From Tetranychus cinnabarinus (taxonomy: Eukaryota; Arthropoda; Arachnida; Trombidiformes; Tetranychidae): a stretch of DNA of 64,000 nucleotides. How positions within the stretch are numbered: position 1 is the stretch's first letter; every line of letters begins with the position of its first letter. The notes under the pieces were generated by a model. That model had not been told where the DNA came from. It did no database searches and was given only the letters and a program-made list of their open reading frames with translations. The stretch lies in NCBI GenBank assembly GCA_022266195.1, contig WHVY01000010.1, positions 322,501 through 386,500 on the forward strand. Reading direction: 5' to 3'. Shown in pieces: positions 21,542-33,500 of the stretch. The position numbers were made by a program, and so were the translations under genes.

Positions 21542-21984
21542 GTATCATGTGAAACCGAAATTGGGACAATTTTCAATTTAGATTGAATATGATATTCAAA
21601 TATGCAAACTGTAAGGTCAAATGAATCCATTTCTAATTAAAGTCTAATAAAATATATTAAGTAAATGCAACAACTTTTTGTGTCAAAATTATTGCGCTTG
21701 GACCAAAAACGTTTCAAAAATTTTTCGGTCACATAAATTTTGGGATAAAAAATAAATGTCTGAAAATTGGTTAAAACTTTTATGGAATCATTGTTTCTGA
21801 GAAAATCATGTTTAATCAAAGGTTGAAGCAGGTCAAAGGGTTAGTTTTGCTTTGGATGTTTTATTATTCAGTCTGGATTTGGAATCAAATAGGCTACACT
21901 ATTGTAAAAAATGTTCAAAATTAGGTTTAATTCAATTTGTGCATAAATGTGACGATTGTGTCTTTTATAATAGTAAAAACCCTT
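21542..21984. other. 3' flank of the third PLAT copy
   Basis: Non-coding; aligns with the 3' flank in the inverted-repeat arm up to about 21938 (GTTTAATTCA), where the similarity stops. AATAAAA near 21645 is a probable polyadenylation signal. Confidence 0.6.
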
Positions 21985-22160
21985 TTAATGTGCGACTACA
22001 CTCTAATGTACCATTTGTTTAAATGGTGCCTGTGGCGCAATCGATTTGACAATATTATCCCCGTCAGAAGATAGTTCAGGTTCAATTTGGTGATTATTGT
22101 TTGCATCCAAAGATCCATTTAATGATAAAAACAAAAAGGTAGCTATGGTTGCCATAGTTT
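21985..22160 (-). pseudogene. Relic of the membrane-protein family at 24229
   Basis: The frame starting at the internal Met of MATIATFLFLSLNGSLDA reads a signal-like stretch and then NHQIEPELSS, which is identical to the start of the mature protein at 24229-24867. It then continues with IVKSIAPQ (versus IVPSIDPQ) and stops after a few codons. Downstream DNA still aligns briefly (ACTACACTCTAATGTACCAT). No membrane segment follows, so only the 5' end is left. Confidence 0.65.
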
Positions 22161-22518
22161 GTGTTAACGCCGCAAATAAGTATAATTTTATGATAAAAAC
22201 CTTAAAATTGTTAAAGGTGTTGAGGTAATGTTGGCGTATTGAATATTTTTCATCTCTAACTTCTATGTTCTTCTGAAAATTTGAAATATTCATATTAAAT
22301 CAGCCCCACTGTGGCTAATAATTGAAATAAAATCAAATGTAATTTCAAAGTTTGAATGAGACATTTGAAAAGCGCAGAAACAAATAGATTAAATCAAAAC
22401 AATTGATAAGGATTGTTATGATGTCTAGATTTCTGTATTTCTGGTGATTCATTTTATTCATTGGATTATCAGTTTGATTTGAACAAGAAAAGACTCAATG
22501 TCCTAATGATTTCTTAAT

Positions 22519-23541
22519 ATGTTTGCTTTAGTGCGATACCTAAAAGGTTTGAAAGCTTCCCTGTCAAGATTAAAAGATTATCAAACGCGTTTTACTCTCG
22601 TTATTGTATTCCTTTTGGTTTACAATTTAAACTGGTTTGATACTGCATTCAAGGAAGTATTCATCTACAGTCGAACTGGGCGTTGGTGTCCTCGATGTTC
22701 ACCAAAAGCATTCATCGACCGTGACCTCATCAACTTAACAGATCAATATATCATCAACAAACCGCATCTTTGTGAAGATTCTGTGCCTTTGGCATTTATC
22801 ATGGTAACTTCAAGTGTAGGATCAAAAAGCCGCCGAGATCAAATACGAGCGACATGGATGAAAGAAGCTACAGCAGCAGGAATGAAAGTCTTGTTCTCAT
22901 TGGGATCTTCGGCGATACATGGTGATAGCAAAGAAATTTCAATGGAGAATGAGATACATCAAGATATTGTTCAATTGAGTTTTGTCGATGATTGGAGGAA
23001 CTTGACTCTAAAGACAATCGCTAGTCTTTCATGGTTCAAAAACTATTGTAGTCACGCCAAGTACTATATTAAAGTGGACGATGATGCTGTGATAAACGTT
23101 GCCAATTTGGTTACTAACTTAGCTACTTATTCAAATTCAAATGCCATTATTGGACATCTACTTAAATCGAATGTTCCTTGTTTTGTTTGGTGGAAACAGC
23201 GACATTGTATGCCTCTTGATCAGCACTTCAAATTGGATTATCTCGACCGTTATCCTCCTTACCCTGCAGGTCCCATGTACGTTATCACTCGAGCTGCTGT
23301 GATGCTTTTAGTCGACCATGTTAAAGTGACCTCACAAAAAGATCTGTATTTTTTAGAAGATGTGTACATAACTTTGCTGGCCCGCGAAATCGGCATCGAT
23401 GTAATTGATAATCCACAATTTTTATTCTGCTCTCAACTTAATGAGCGAAATTTCGAAGAAAAGGTTGCAAATGCTATCGTCATCTATGATTGCTCGACTA
23501 AACAGCTCAATACTATCTGGTCCTTAATTCAACCTGATTGA
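22519..23541 (+). CDS. Beta-1,3-galactosyltransferase-like enzyme (GT31)
   Basis: A single exon encodes 340 aa. It is a type II Golgi protein: a short basic cytosolic tail, a membrane anchor near residues 26-40 (FTLVIVFLLVYNL), then a lumenal catalytic domain. GT31 motifs in order: RRDQIRATWM, YYIKVDDDAVIN (the DxD metal/sugar-nucleotide site), YPPYPAGPMYVI and FLEDVYIT. Conserved Cys are present (CFVWW, QRHCMP, FLFCSQL). Enzymes of this family transfer galactose or GlcNAc in beta-1,3 linkage to glycoprotein or glycolipid acceptors; the donor and acceptor here cannot be told. Being intronless, it may be an old retrocopy or a normal single-exon member. Confidence 0.88.
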   Translation: MFALVRYLKGLKASLSRLKDYQTRFTLVIVFLLVYNLNWFDTAFKEVFIYSRTGRWCPRCSPKAFIDRDLINLTDQYIINKPHLCEDSVPLAFIMVTSSVGSKSRRDQIRATWMKEATAAGMKVLFSLGSSAIHGDSKEISMENEIHQDIVQLSFVDDWRNLTLKTIASLSWFKNYCSHAKYYIKVDDDAVINVANLVTNLATYSNSNAIIGHLLKSNVPCFVWWKQRHCMPLDQHFKLDYLDRYPPYPAGPMYVITRAAVMLLVDHVKVTSQKDLYFLEDVYITLLAREIGIDVIDNPQFLFCSQLNERNFEEKVANAIVIYDCSTKQLNTIWSLIQPD

Positions 23542-23801
23542 CATTCAAGGGAAAAAGGCTGAGATTGACAGCAAGAAAGTTTAAAATAATATAAATTGCC
23601 GTAAATTGTGGTTGGATCTTGAGCATTTCTTAGATACATCTCACATCTTTTTAAAAACTATTTTTATTATACCCAAGAAAGATCTCCCGAATAAAAGAGT
23701 TTTGCTGAAACCATTTCCATGATACATGAATGATACTAATGACTTACATTACTCAATGCCATTGAGCAATGAATTTAATGGTTTATTCCCATTGTTTCCA
23801 G

Positions 23802-23990
23802 CGAGACTCCGATGATTGGTGCGAATGGATGGAAACCATTGCAAGAAAGCAAGTCGGTGATGATATTGGTGATTGGGGAAAAACTGAAACGGAAAGGAAA
23901 ATGGCCTTAGATGTCGCAAAACATTGTTATATAAAGGTTATATAAATATTTAGTTGACACGATTCCAAATCTCCCAGTCTTAATCGATAA
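23802..23990 (+). pseudogene. Relic of a carboxylesterase last exon and 3' UTR
   Basis: GCGAGACTCCGATGATTGG after a TTTCCAG acceptor matches the start of exon 2 in both esterases, and TGGGGAAAAACTGAAACGG follows. Frameshifting gaps and an early TAG break the frame. The alignment continues into the UTR (ATAATTATTCCCATTGAATC), and upstream bases resemble the end of the intron. Direct repeats flank the relic (about 23678-23745 and 24055-24108, GATCTCC-GAATAAAA). No exon 1 is present. Confidence 0.75.
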
Positions 23991-24228
23991 TTATTCCCAT
24001 TGAATCTATTTTTTGCTAAATGTGATGACATTAGTGACAATATTATACACCACTAAAAGATCTCCTGAATAAAACAGTTAAGCTGAATGAACTTACATGA
24101 ATGATTCTTGGCTTATACAAGCAACAATAAACAGAATCCTAAAAATGAGAAAAAGGCTTCAATCATTCTAATCAATATCGATATTGACTCGTTTTATTAA
24201 TAATTTTTATTGTAATTGATCAAAAAAA

Positions 24229-24867
24229 TTACATTCTTTGGTATTCATCCTTTGACCTGTACCTTCTAAATAACCACACTAAAGCTACAATTAAATGGAT
24301 ACCAAACACGACACAACAAATCGCAATGATAATTATTAATTCCGTTGACAATCCTCGAAACGAAATATCATTTTCGAAGTAAACAGGATTTCCATTTAAA
24401 TAAATGGACACAGCGGAATTACCATCTTTAAGGTTAACAGACAATGATTTGGTTCGCAATTTCAAAGGAATACTCCAAGAACAACTTTTTTCATCACTTT
24501 TTTTGGCTTTCACCAGACTGGTTACATCTTGAGTAATGGGCCCACCTTTAAGGTATGCTTCAAGTGTATTCATAGACAAATCACAAGTTACAGTCAACTC
24601 GATTGAATAGGATTTTTGAAGAACCACTGAAACTGTTGAAGCATTTTCAACGTTCACTTTAACATTGAAGTCAACTCTAGACGAGTGTGCTTTCAATGTA
24701 AGACTACACTCTGATGTACCATGTGCATCAATGGTGGACTGTGGATCGATTGATGGGACAATATGCTCGCCAGAAGATAGTTCAGGTTCAATTTGGTGGT
24801 TACTAGTTGCACTCAGTAATTCACTCAATGATAGAGACAATACGGTAACAATTAAAAAGTAGTTCAT
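24229..24867 (-). CDS. Type I membrane protein, lineage-specific family
   Basis: A single exon encodes 212 aa. Signal peptide MNYFLIVTVLSLSLSELLSA; extracellular part of about 150 aa with Cys at SECSLTL, VTCDLS and SCSWSIP; membrane segment near residues 178-202 (LIIIIAICCVVFGIHLIVALVWLF) with a basic stop-transfer RRYR and a short tail. No domain is recognised. The ISFRGL motif just before the membrane and the CSWSIP motif match the protein at 291-977. A 5' relic of a close copy lies at 21985-22160. Function unknown; the layout suggests a small receptor-like or adhesion protein. Confidence 0.72.
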   Translation of the reverse strand: MNYFLIVTVLSLSLSELLSATSNHQIEPELSSGEHIVPSIDPQSTIDAHGTSECSLTLKAHSSRVDFNVKVNVENASTVSVVLQKSYSIELTVTCDLSMNTLEAYLKGGPITQDVTSLVKAKKSDEKSCSWSIPLKLRTKSLSVNLKDGNSAVSIYLNGNPVYFENDISFRGLSTELIIIIAICCVVFGIHLIVALVWLFRRYRSKDEYQRM

Positions 24868-25391
24868 TTTTCAAAATTTTAAAATAATTTCACAAAGATT
24901 TCAATTCAATATGAATGCAAACATGAGTGTTTACTTTTAATTTATATCAATTTTTTCATAGACATATATTGTAATTGCTAAATTTAATTGAATTTATGAT
25001 GTATTTAATCACATTGTGTTTTCTGTTAAATTAGATTATGACAAAATAATATGCATGGTTGAGTCATTTATTTAGTAATTAAAATCACGAGCTGATTGAC
25101 GATTAACTCATCTCAAAAAAATAATTGATTGCACATTTGGATGTTTTTTATTCGTGAAATTTGATTATTTTTCATATTCTTAAATCATATTTATACTTTC
25201 AATTGATTTAGCCTCCAAAAAATTATTAGTTTAAAATTATCATAAAGATTCATTTTTTTACAATACATTTGTTTCTTAATTTAAAAAAGTATCAAAAATA
25301 TCAAACTGCTCCAGGCTGCAATTGATTTTTAGACTGCCTGCGTTCATTTGTATTTCATTATTCGGTGGCAATAAGTGTATCTTTGATTCGC
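24868..25391. other. AT-rich intergenic region
   Basis: Only AT-rich sequence between the minus-strand membrane-protein promoter and the 3' end of VPS26C. No gene or repeat recognised. Confidence 0.5.
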
Positions 25392-26855
25392 TCAAAATCG
25401 AACTAATTTGATGGGAAAATTTTCAGTAATCAAATGATTATCTTCGAATATAACAATCACGTTCACCTCGAATTCTGCGAATAAACAGTAATAAAGAAGA
25501 TAAGTATATTAGTAGATTGAGTCTTTATCATGATCAGTATTACCTATTTTAAAGTTGCTAGTTATAAGAGTTGGACATGAAAATAGACGGGGGAATATCA
25601 TATAAATTGGAATAGGAACTCCACGGCAAATGTCTCCATCCCCGATTTGAATGTTTTGTATTTCAGTTGCTGCAATGGATAAATTACAATGTGAATATGT
25701 AAACAGTTAATAATAAAATTAGATTGAAATATTACCATCTCGAGCGTAACCTTCAGCACAGCCACATGTTTCAACTCGGACTAATTGTAATTCAATACTT
25801 CTAATTGGGATTTCACATTCTTCGATAACGAGTTCACCGGTAAAAGGATCGGTTAGCTTGCAAATAGTGTTGCTAAGTGTACCTTTAACACGAAAGGAAG
25901 GAACTTTACGTTTCTGTGAGGAAAAAATAAAAGAAATATTTTACGTATTAGGAATAACGATTGAACAAATAGATCAATGATAGAGAGCTGTTGTAATTGA
26001 TTGCTTGAATAATGGTACGTACATCTTTGACATTCTGGAGCGATTCTGGAGTGATTGTAAAACTGGTAGGCCTTGTTTCTGAAGTTACCGGTTCTGTATC
26101 TTTCCTTTCTGTTTCAATCATAAACTCGACACATTTGGACAAGTCCTTGTTTAACATGGATCTTTTAACTTCACACCGAAGTAAATACTGAAAATTTACA
26201 AAAAAATATATTGAGTGTGAGTATTAACAAGTCATTCAAATAAAAAATCACAAATAACCTGAATAGTTATGAATACTCCATGATATGTTTCGTAAAGTGT
26301 TTTGTTAGTCTTTGGACGCAGAGGAAGTTCAAACGCAATGTCAGTCTTTCCTGCCGGTAAATAACCACCTTTAGCAATCTCAACTGAATAGTTTATTAAT
26401 GGCACTGGCTTGATTGAAAAATGGAAAGATAAAAGACATGAGATAGATAGTGATTACATCGAGTGAAAGGTCAAAGAGAGGAAGAGAGAGAACAAGAAAC
26501 GATGGTAGGTGGATACTCAGTTCAATGTCTCGATTAACGAGGGCATAATTTTCTGGTAGTATTAATTAATAAATTAATTTATGCATTACTTTGACTGAAT
26601 TGTAAAAGGCATCAATAATCCCGACATTCTTGGAACTATATTGCATTTTGACCAATCCTTCAACTGTCAAGGCGATCCCTTCGTGACGAGACTCATTTTT
26701 ACAGTCAAAGCTGATAACACCGGTTAAATTTTCCTGTGAACATATAATAAAAAAATTAAGATTAAGCATAGAAGTGGAAAATTTGAATAAATACTTACAC
26801 CTTGGTGAAATATTTTATTAGAGCGTTTCAATTTGATATCAAAGTTAGTTGTCAT
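25392..26855 (-). CDS. VPS26C: VPS26C (DSCR3), retriever complex subunit
   Basis: Seven exons: 26799-26855, 26590-26733, 26408-26259, 26187-26023, 25913-25736, 25669-25544 and 25474-25392. Joined they give 300 aa, almost the length of the human protein (297). Highly conserved stretches include YETYHGVFI, LQLVRVETCGCAEGYARD, EIQNIQIGDGD, MIFPRLF and LITENFP, which are diagnostic of DSCR3/VPS26C rather than VPS26A/B. The arrestin-like fold binds VPS35L and VPS29 to form retriever, which recycles integrins and other cargo from endosomes independently of retromer. Intron phases and all splice sites (GT-AG) are consistent. The start codon is supported by the conserved FDIKLKRSNK N-terminus. Confidence 0.93.
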
Positions 26856-27500
26856 TTTTCACTTCACTACAGTCAAAGCTCAAGAAATGTTCAATGTGAA
26901 AATTTCAATTTGATTGAATAAAATTTATAAATAATTAAAGATTGAATTTCAACTTAATTTGATTAATTGAACATAATCACAAACAGACAAGACGAATTTA
27001 TGTTATGTTGACACACCAGTTGTAATGTTTTGTTTGTAAGTGGATCAGCTGATTTTGAGTCTTATTCGTTTATCCATCTATCATTGTAAGAGTTGTGTAA
27101 ATGTTTCGGAAGTCCTAGATTATTATCCTGATACCATCGTAATATTCTAGTTTATTTATTACAAAATTATTTAAATTTAAAATTTTTAAATGCTCCAAAT
27201 AGAATTGGTAATATTTTTTGGTTAAAACGTTTACTGGGAATTAGCAGTTGAAATATTCTGGCTGATATGATACATTGAAATAGAAATGAATTTGTGAGCA
27301 AGAGTTCTTGAAGAGTCAAAAATTATGTTTTATTCAGACATTCATACAGTGTTTAAAGTTCCAAAATTGCAAACAAAGAAGCCATTCATTTGAACTGTCA
27401 ATCCAAAGCAACTAGAAAAATATTACTATTAGAAAAAGATAGCGAGAGGAAGATGGAGAAGGATGAGATGCGGAAAAATTGTTGGTTTCCAGATTGTTCA
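26856..27500. other. Intergenic region between VPS26C and the VPS13D 3' end
   Basis: Holds the VPS26C promoter (from 26856 rightward) and, near 27320-27500, the probable VPS13D 3' UTR. AT-rich, no gene seen. Confidence 0.5.
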
Positions 27501-30500
27501 TTAAGAAAGAATGATATAATGATTCTCTTGGTACGATGCTTTTGCAAAATTAATAAGCTGTGTAGCCTCAGTGGCTAGTTGTTCAGATTGACAACGAATC
27601 TTGGGCTTTGTTGATCCTAGTTCAGCTAGTTGGTGATAACTTCCATAACATTGTGGACAGCTTTCATCAGTAACCACTAAAACTAAATATGAACGAGAAG
27701 ATGTCCCTGTTGGACTTCCGAATTGAGTAGCAGTTTCACATCTTTGAAGGAATTCAAAGCTAACTGATATTTGTCCTTTTCCACGATCATCCGGATTCTC
27801 AGTCCATGTAATCAAATGAATTTTATGACTTGAAATAAATAGAGCTGCATCTGCTCGAAGCATTTTGAAACTAATGAAAAGCTCGTCATCGTCTTTATCG
27901 TTTAACATGGTTGATTTGTAGAAAAATTCTTGTCCTCTTGATTGTTCGAGAGAGTAATGTGGCAAAAGTGAACCCGGACCATGAACTGAAAACCTTTGTC
28001 TAGGCGGCCTGATTCTACGTACTTGAGACCATGAAGTGTTGGAAATTTTTCGACTTGTGTCACGAACAGCAATTGCTGCACTAGTAGCGAAGTCAAGCAT
28101 CCCTACGGCGGGTTTAGTTATTGTACCTAAAAGTCCTTTACCAAAACCACTGAAAAAACCACCAACTCCTCCTTCATTCACTGCACCTTCATATGTTTGT
28201 GTAATTATACTGGTAAAGCCCCCCAAAATACCAACACCTAAACCTTTGATTCCAGCCTTTAAATGGTCATTCGATTCATGTTTTATCCTTTTTCTGATTT
28301 CTTGATGACGATCATCCATGGTTACTACACCAAGTCCATCCGATAAAACAGAAGTAAATTTAGCCGTTGAATCGGATATTCCATGAGCCAAATTCAAGAT
28401 GAGTCCACCAACATTACCTTCATTGATTAATTCAGATAAGCCATCAGTTACATCATTAACAAATCCTAATGGGTTTCCAAGAAAATCAAACGATCCTAAA
28501 ATTTTGGCAGCTTGACCTCTTAATTGTCGATGATAATGACTAACAATTCCTTCGATTAAAAATCTAAATGTTTCCAGGGAATAATTTTTACGGAACGGCA
28601 AAAGGCCAATTTTTGCATCTTCAAAACGTATCAAACGTAAACGCAGTTTTTTCTTAATTAGTGACAATTTAGGAGGCAAATGACTAGATGTAAGAACACT
28701 AAGTTTCACGTTGTCCAATTTAATTTGAAGATTTGAAAAATAAAGTCGCGGTGATTTAGCAATTGCTGAAGTAATCGCTTTGTGAACATTTTGATCTTCC
28801 TTTTCATCGTCAACCAACTCTGATTCAGATTCCAGTTTTGGATAACCAAGAAATTCGTAAAATTTCAACATCAAAAGTTCTTCAAGATTCAAACCAATAT
28901 CCTTTATAGTAATTTGAACATCCTAGATAAATAAGATACAAAAAAGGTTATTCAGAGAATTGAAATAAGCAAATTGAAAAAGTAAATTGATTGATCAGAC
29001 TCTAATTTACCTCGAAAAATTGAGCTTCAACTTTAGGAAGAATTAATTTGTGTATAAAAATATGTAAGGCTGGAAGTCCAGACAAGGGATTATTTTCTTC
29101 CAATTCCATCGTATGAAAGATCACTGGTTTTTCGGCTTCAATTATCTGATTATCAGCCTGTATTTTATGCAGAGAAAAAAAAATCGAAACAAATGATTAG
29201 AAAATATAAATAAATAAAACAAATATAAAATTATGGGAACATGCTATAATTACCTGAAAATATCTGACTGAACAGTTTATACGATGCTCGAATACCTTGT
29301 ATTGATATTCTAAGACAACTTCATTGAAAAATAAATACACTATTTCCTCATTATACTGATTGACAAGGGAAAAGCCAACATTCGAAGGTTTTACAACAAT
29401 ATTGAATTCAATTTTCGTTCTTTCCGAAGAGGCACGACTTTTAGATGCTGCTATCGATGGTATGTTTGATGATCGTAAAGTAGACCTAGAAGAGCTTGGT
29501 GGTATATTACGAACATCCATAACCTGTAAGACTCGAGAGGGTCCATCAGTGCAAACTTGAACCGATAATAGACCAGACCCTTTGCGCATTTTTTGAGTTG
29601 ATAAGACTTGTTCGAAGGGAATTCCATTGGAAAATTTTGCATATGTGATTGGCTGAGGTGGTCCTAAGACAACATCATTTCCAATAAATAAACCAAGGAA
29701 ACCGTCTTTAGGTTGCACATAAAGACCTGGATGTTCACAACTAAGTCTTCCGTCTTGAGTAAAGTTCCAATATTGAGTGAGACTTCGTTTATTATCGATG
29801 CTTCTCAAAACTAAACTTGAATATTGACCAGGATAAGCACAATGAGCTTCGATGTCAAGAACAAAAGATATTCCTTCATTTTTACTGCCCGATTTGCGAG
29901 GATCTTTAGGAGGTGATGATCCTTCATGTAATAATCGACGGTACTGATCCATGCGCCATAATTGAGATCGTCTACCAGGTTCTTTGCGGTTAATTATCAC
30001 TTTGCGACTACCCTCAGGCACATCGAGAACCAATTGCATAGATTTAATGTCTTGATCGTCAAATTGTTGAACAGAAACATCGTTTTCTGATTCTTGGACA
30101 GAAAGAAATGTGCCTGAAAAGGCAATGTAGAAAAAGTTCTCATAGGAAAGATTATCTCCTGGACGAAGAGAGTTGAGATCATAAGTTGCAGAGCAACCAC
30201 CGGGTGCAGATACAGTTAGATGAGGCTTTAATGTTGATTCATCCCAAGCATATGGAACCGATGATTTAGGTTTCACAGTTGTTTTCATCCATGCTTGAGA
30301 AGTATTGGTCTGATAAAATTCAATGGGAACTTCAGAGAAATTGTCTACTCTAATAGGCGGCGGAAGGTTTCCTGGGTCACTAAAGATGATGAATGATGTT
30401 GCTCCTTGAGCCAGAATTTCCAAACGAATGAAATGAGATTTACCCTGGGAGTCACGAACATTAAGATAGAAAGATGAATTATTTGAAACTGCAAATCCAC

Positions 30501-33500
30501 CTGACCAATGACAGCCGTTAGATAAAGAGGCAAGACGGACACAGACAAGACGATCCTGATCACTCCGTGGCCAGTGAAAGGCAACATTAGAATTGGGCAG
30601 AACAGAGATTAAATTTTCTTTGCTATCAGATTCAGATAATGTTGCATATTTTTGCGTTATTTCCAAGCTAAAAGAGCTTGAATTTTCAATCTGATATCTG
30701 GGCGAGAGTGTTACAACATATGTATCTCGATAACGGCCTTTACCAGGACGAACTTCAATACCAATTTCATATACTTTATCAGGTCTACGAGGATCACTTG
30801 AGGCTATTCTGAGTTTTCTAACAGTTGTGCCTTTTTGCAAATAAAATGGATTACACCAACGAGTTCTGCCAAATGACTTTCCAAGTCTCATGACACAAGC
30901 AAAAGATGATTCAGGCTCATAGAAAGAGAAGAGAAGAGGTGATATACTTCGAGCAATCTCATGTTCTTCAAATTGACCGCTGGCTTCTTTGTCCGCAGAT
31001 TCCTGCTTCAAAATTAATGGTAAACCAGTTCTATTGACGAACCAAAAAGGAGACAAAATATTGATTGAAATAGCATATGGACTATTATTGTTCAATGATA
31101 TTTGAGCCAATAAATTGAGAGGGCGATCCTTTTTATCAAATAACTCTATTCTAGCAAGAAAATCATTGATAAAATTCGGTCCAATGACTAGTGGAGAACA
31201 TTTCGGGTAATTGTCCAAATTAAAGCTTAGTGAGAATTCTTTACTTGTGTCAATGTATTGAAGCGATGTTGTTCCGCCGGGCTTGATTGAGCCTTCTTCT
31301 GGATAGTTTTTAGCTCGATAACGCAATTCAAACGGTAATAGATTACAAAGTTGTAAAGGTGGTAACAAAGAGATCTGATGAGCAGGCAGGACACGGCTAG
31401 AACGGAATCCAGTTCCTTTTGATCGTTCCTCTGTGGGAAAATTTTCTCGACTAACACTTGAAACAAATTTGTAGATTGGAGAGCCAGTGTACGAACTATG
31501 TTGTTCTTTTGTAATGGCTATTGGAGTACAAATCAGCAATTCTGAAGAAGCATCACTCATTCGGCGAACATGTTCCCAAATTATTGGAGTTTCACACATG
31601 TTTACGCCAATATCACATGGACGAGCAAAGATTTTACTTCTGATGAGATGAAGCGGGACTGGTACAACAGTTTGTGGCATAACGTACATTGAAGAGTCAC
31701 TAAAAGTACCGAATTTAACCTCCATGGAATTATTGGTGCCATTATATAACATTAAAGCTGAGCGTACAGTAATCAATTTTCGAGCATTACTCTCCAGGGT
31801 TATATCAAACACAATTCGAGCTGTTTCATATCGAACATTTTCTGGCTTAGCTTCACGAAAGTATTTACCGACTTTGTCAACGGAAACGGGGAAAATTGGC
31901 TGCCAACCGTCAATTTGAACAACAATTTTATGAGACTTCAATAGATGCGAGTCTTGATGTCGAGCTTTAGCTGGGCCATCAAAAGTAAATGGTACGATAC
32001 CGTTTGCTTTGACGACAACCCAACCTTTGTTTGATTTTGTCTTTGAGGAACTGATATTGAATCCCTTTCTATTGATAGGTCCAAATGAAAAAGTGGCATT
32101 ATTATCCATTGTTGATGATAAATGTTCACCAACATTTGATGTTACCAACGTAAATCTCATATCACAGCCACTCTCATTTTTTATGGCAAACGGAATGAAT
32201 GGGGATCGGCGACGAACTGGTTGTTGTTTTTGTTGAGAAAGCAAGTTGTACTCATCAATCCAAGAGGTGAAAACAGATTTGTAAAGCTCAAGGCAAGTGT
32301 TGGTTATTACAAGATTGAGAGAGTCGGATGAATTAATTTCAATGGATAACTTTTTAAGGCAGTCTTTATCATCCTTTTCCAAATTCCATCCGATTGATGT
32401 TTGCCATTTTTCCAGAATCGGTTGCCATCCTGATAAAGCTCTATTAAAGTAATCTCCTGTCATTTCAAATTTAGCTGATCCCATCAATTCAGAGCGAAAT
32501 TTTTGCCACAAATCAATATGAGTAAAACGAACCTCAAATAGTGGTACATCAGTATCTTTACAATCGTCAATCAAACAAAATATACAAGAACCAATTTGCA
32601 AGCTAATAGTTTCAAAATTAAATTTACTGAATCGACTGACTCGTTTGGCTGGACGGATAATCGAAAGCGCTTCATCTGTAGGTGAAAGACTAGAAGGGGA
32701 ACGGACACTGTGAGTTAACCAAATAGCTGCTTCGTTGATATTTCCTTTACAGTTTTCCAGTGCTTGAATACACTCTGACTCTTTGAAGCCCATGCTCTGA
32801 AGTTGACTAATGTGAGGTGGTAAGGCGTAGACAGAATCATTTAAATTATTTAATGGGTCATTACTAACGTTATGTTTAGGAGATGAAGATGATTTGGAAA
32901 GAACTTTGGTCTGGGTTGGAAGAGAATTAAGTATTTTGGTGAAAAGAAAAATATCCTTATAAGAAAGACGCAAACTAATCTCTGAGACATCGAAAACAAG
33001 AACAACCTCTTCTCTATGACCAGTTTCTTTTTTACTAAACGGATGGTGAATAACTTTGGGTGCCATATCAATTGTTACATTAAGTGGATCCACGATAGAC
33101 AAGGCTGTTTCTTCTTCTACTCCAAGAACACAGGAGAAAACTTCCACTCCTTCAAGGGTACAGTTGAAGGGTTCAGGGTGGGTTAAATCAGTGGCTAAAT
33201 TGAGAATCGCTGTTCCTTTTAAGATTACAGCATTTGTATCTTCTATTGAACAGTTTTCTACTACAACAAGCTCCGTGTCAGTTATATTGAACTTAAGCTC
33301 AAAATCTGGTAAACGATCTTCATCGACATTCAATAGTTGGTTTGCATAACTAGAATTGGCAGTTTGGTGAAAATGTGCTGTTGGTGTCTTTTGAAAGTTG
33401 ATAGGTTGAGATAAAAAATCACTCATCTCTTTGAACCAGTCAAATATTGCCATAACTCTCATGTTGTTTAGAAGAATTGTTAAGCAAACATGATTCCGTT

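Noticed and set aside
29360..29560. Several 60-97-aa frames opposite or within VPS13D
   Set aside because: All sit inside the long VPS13D exon without independent motifs or start context.
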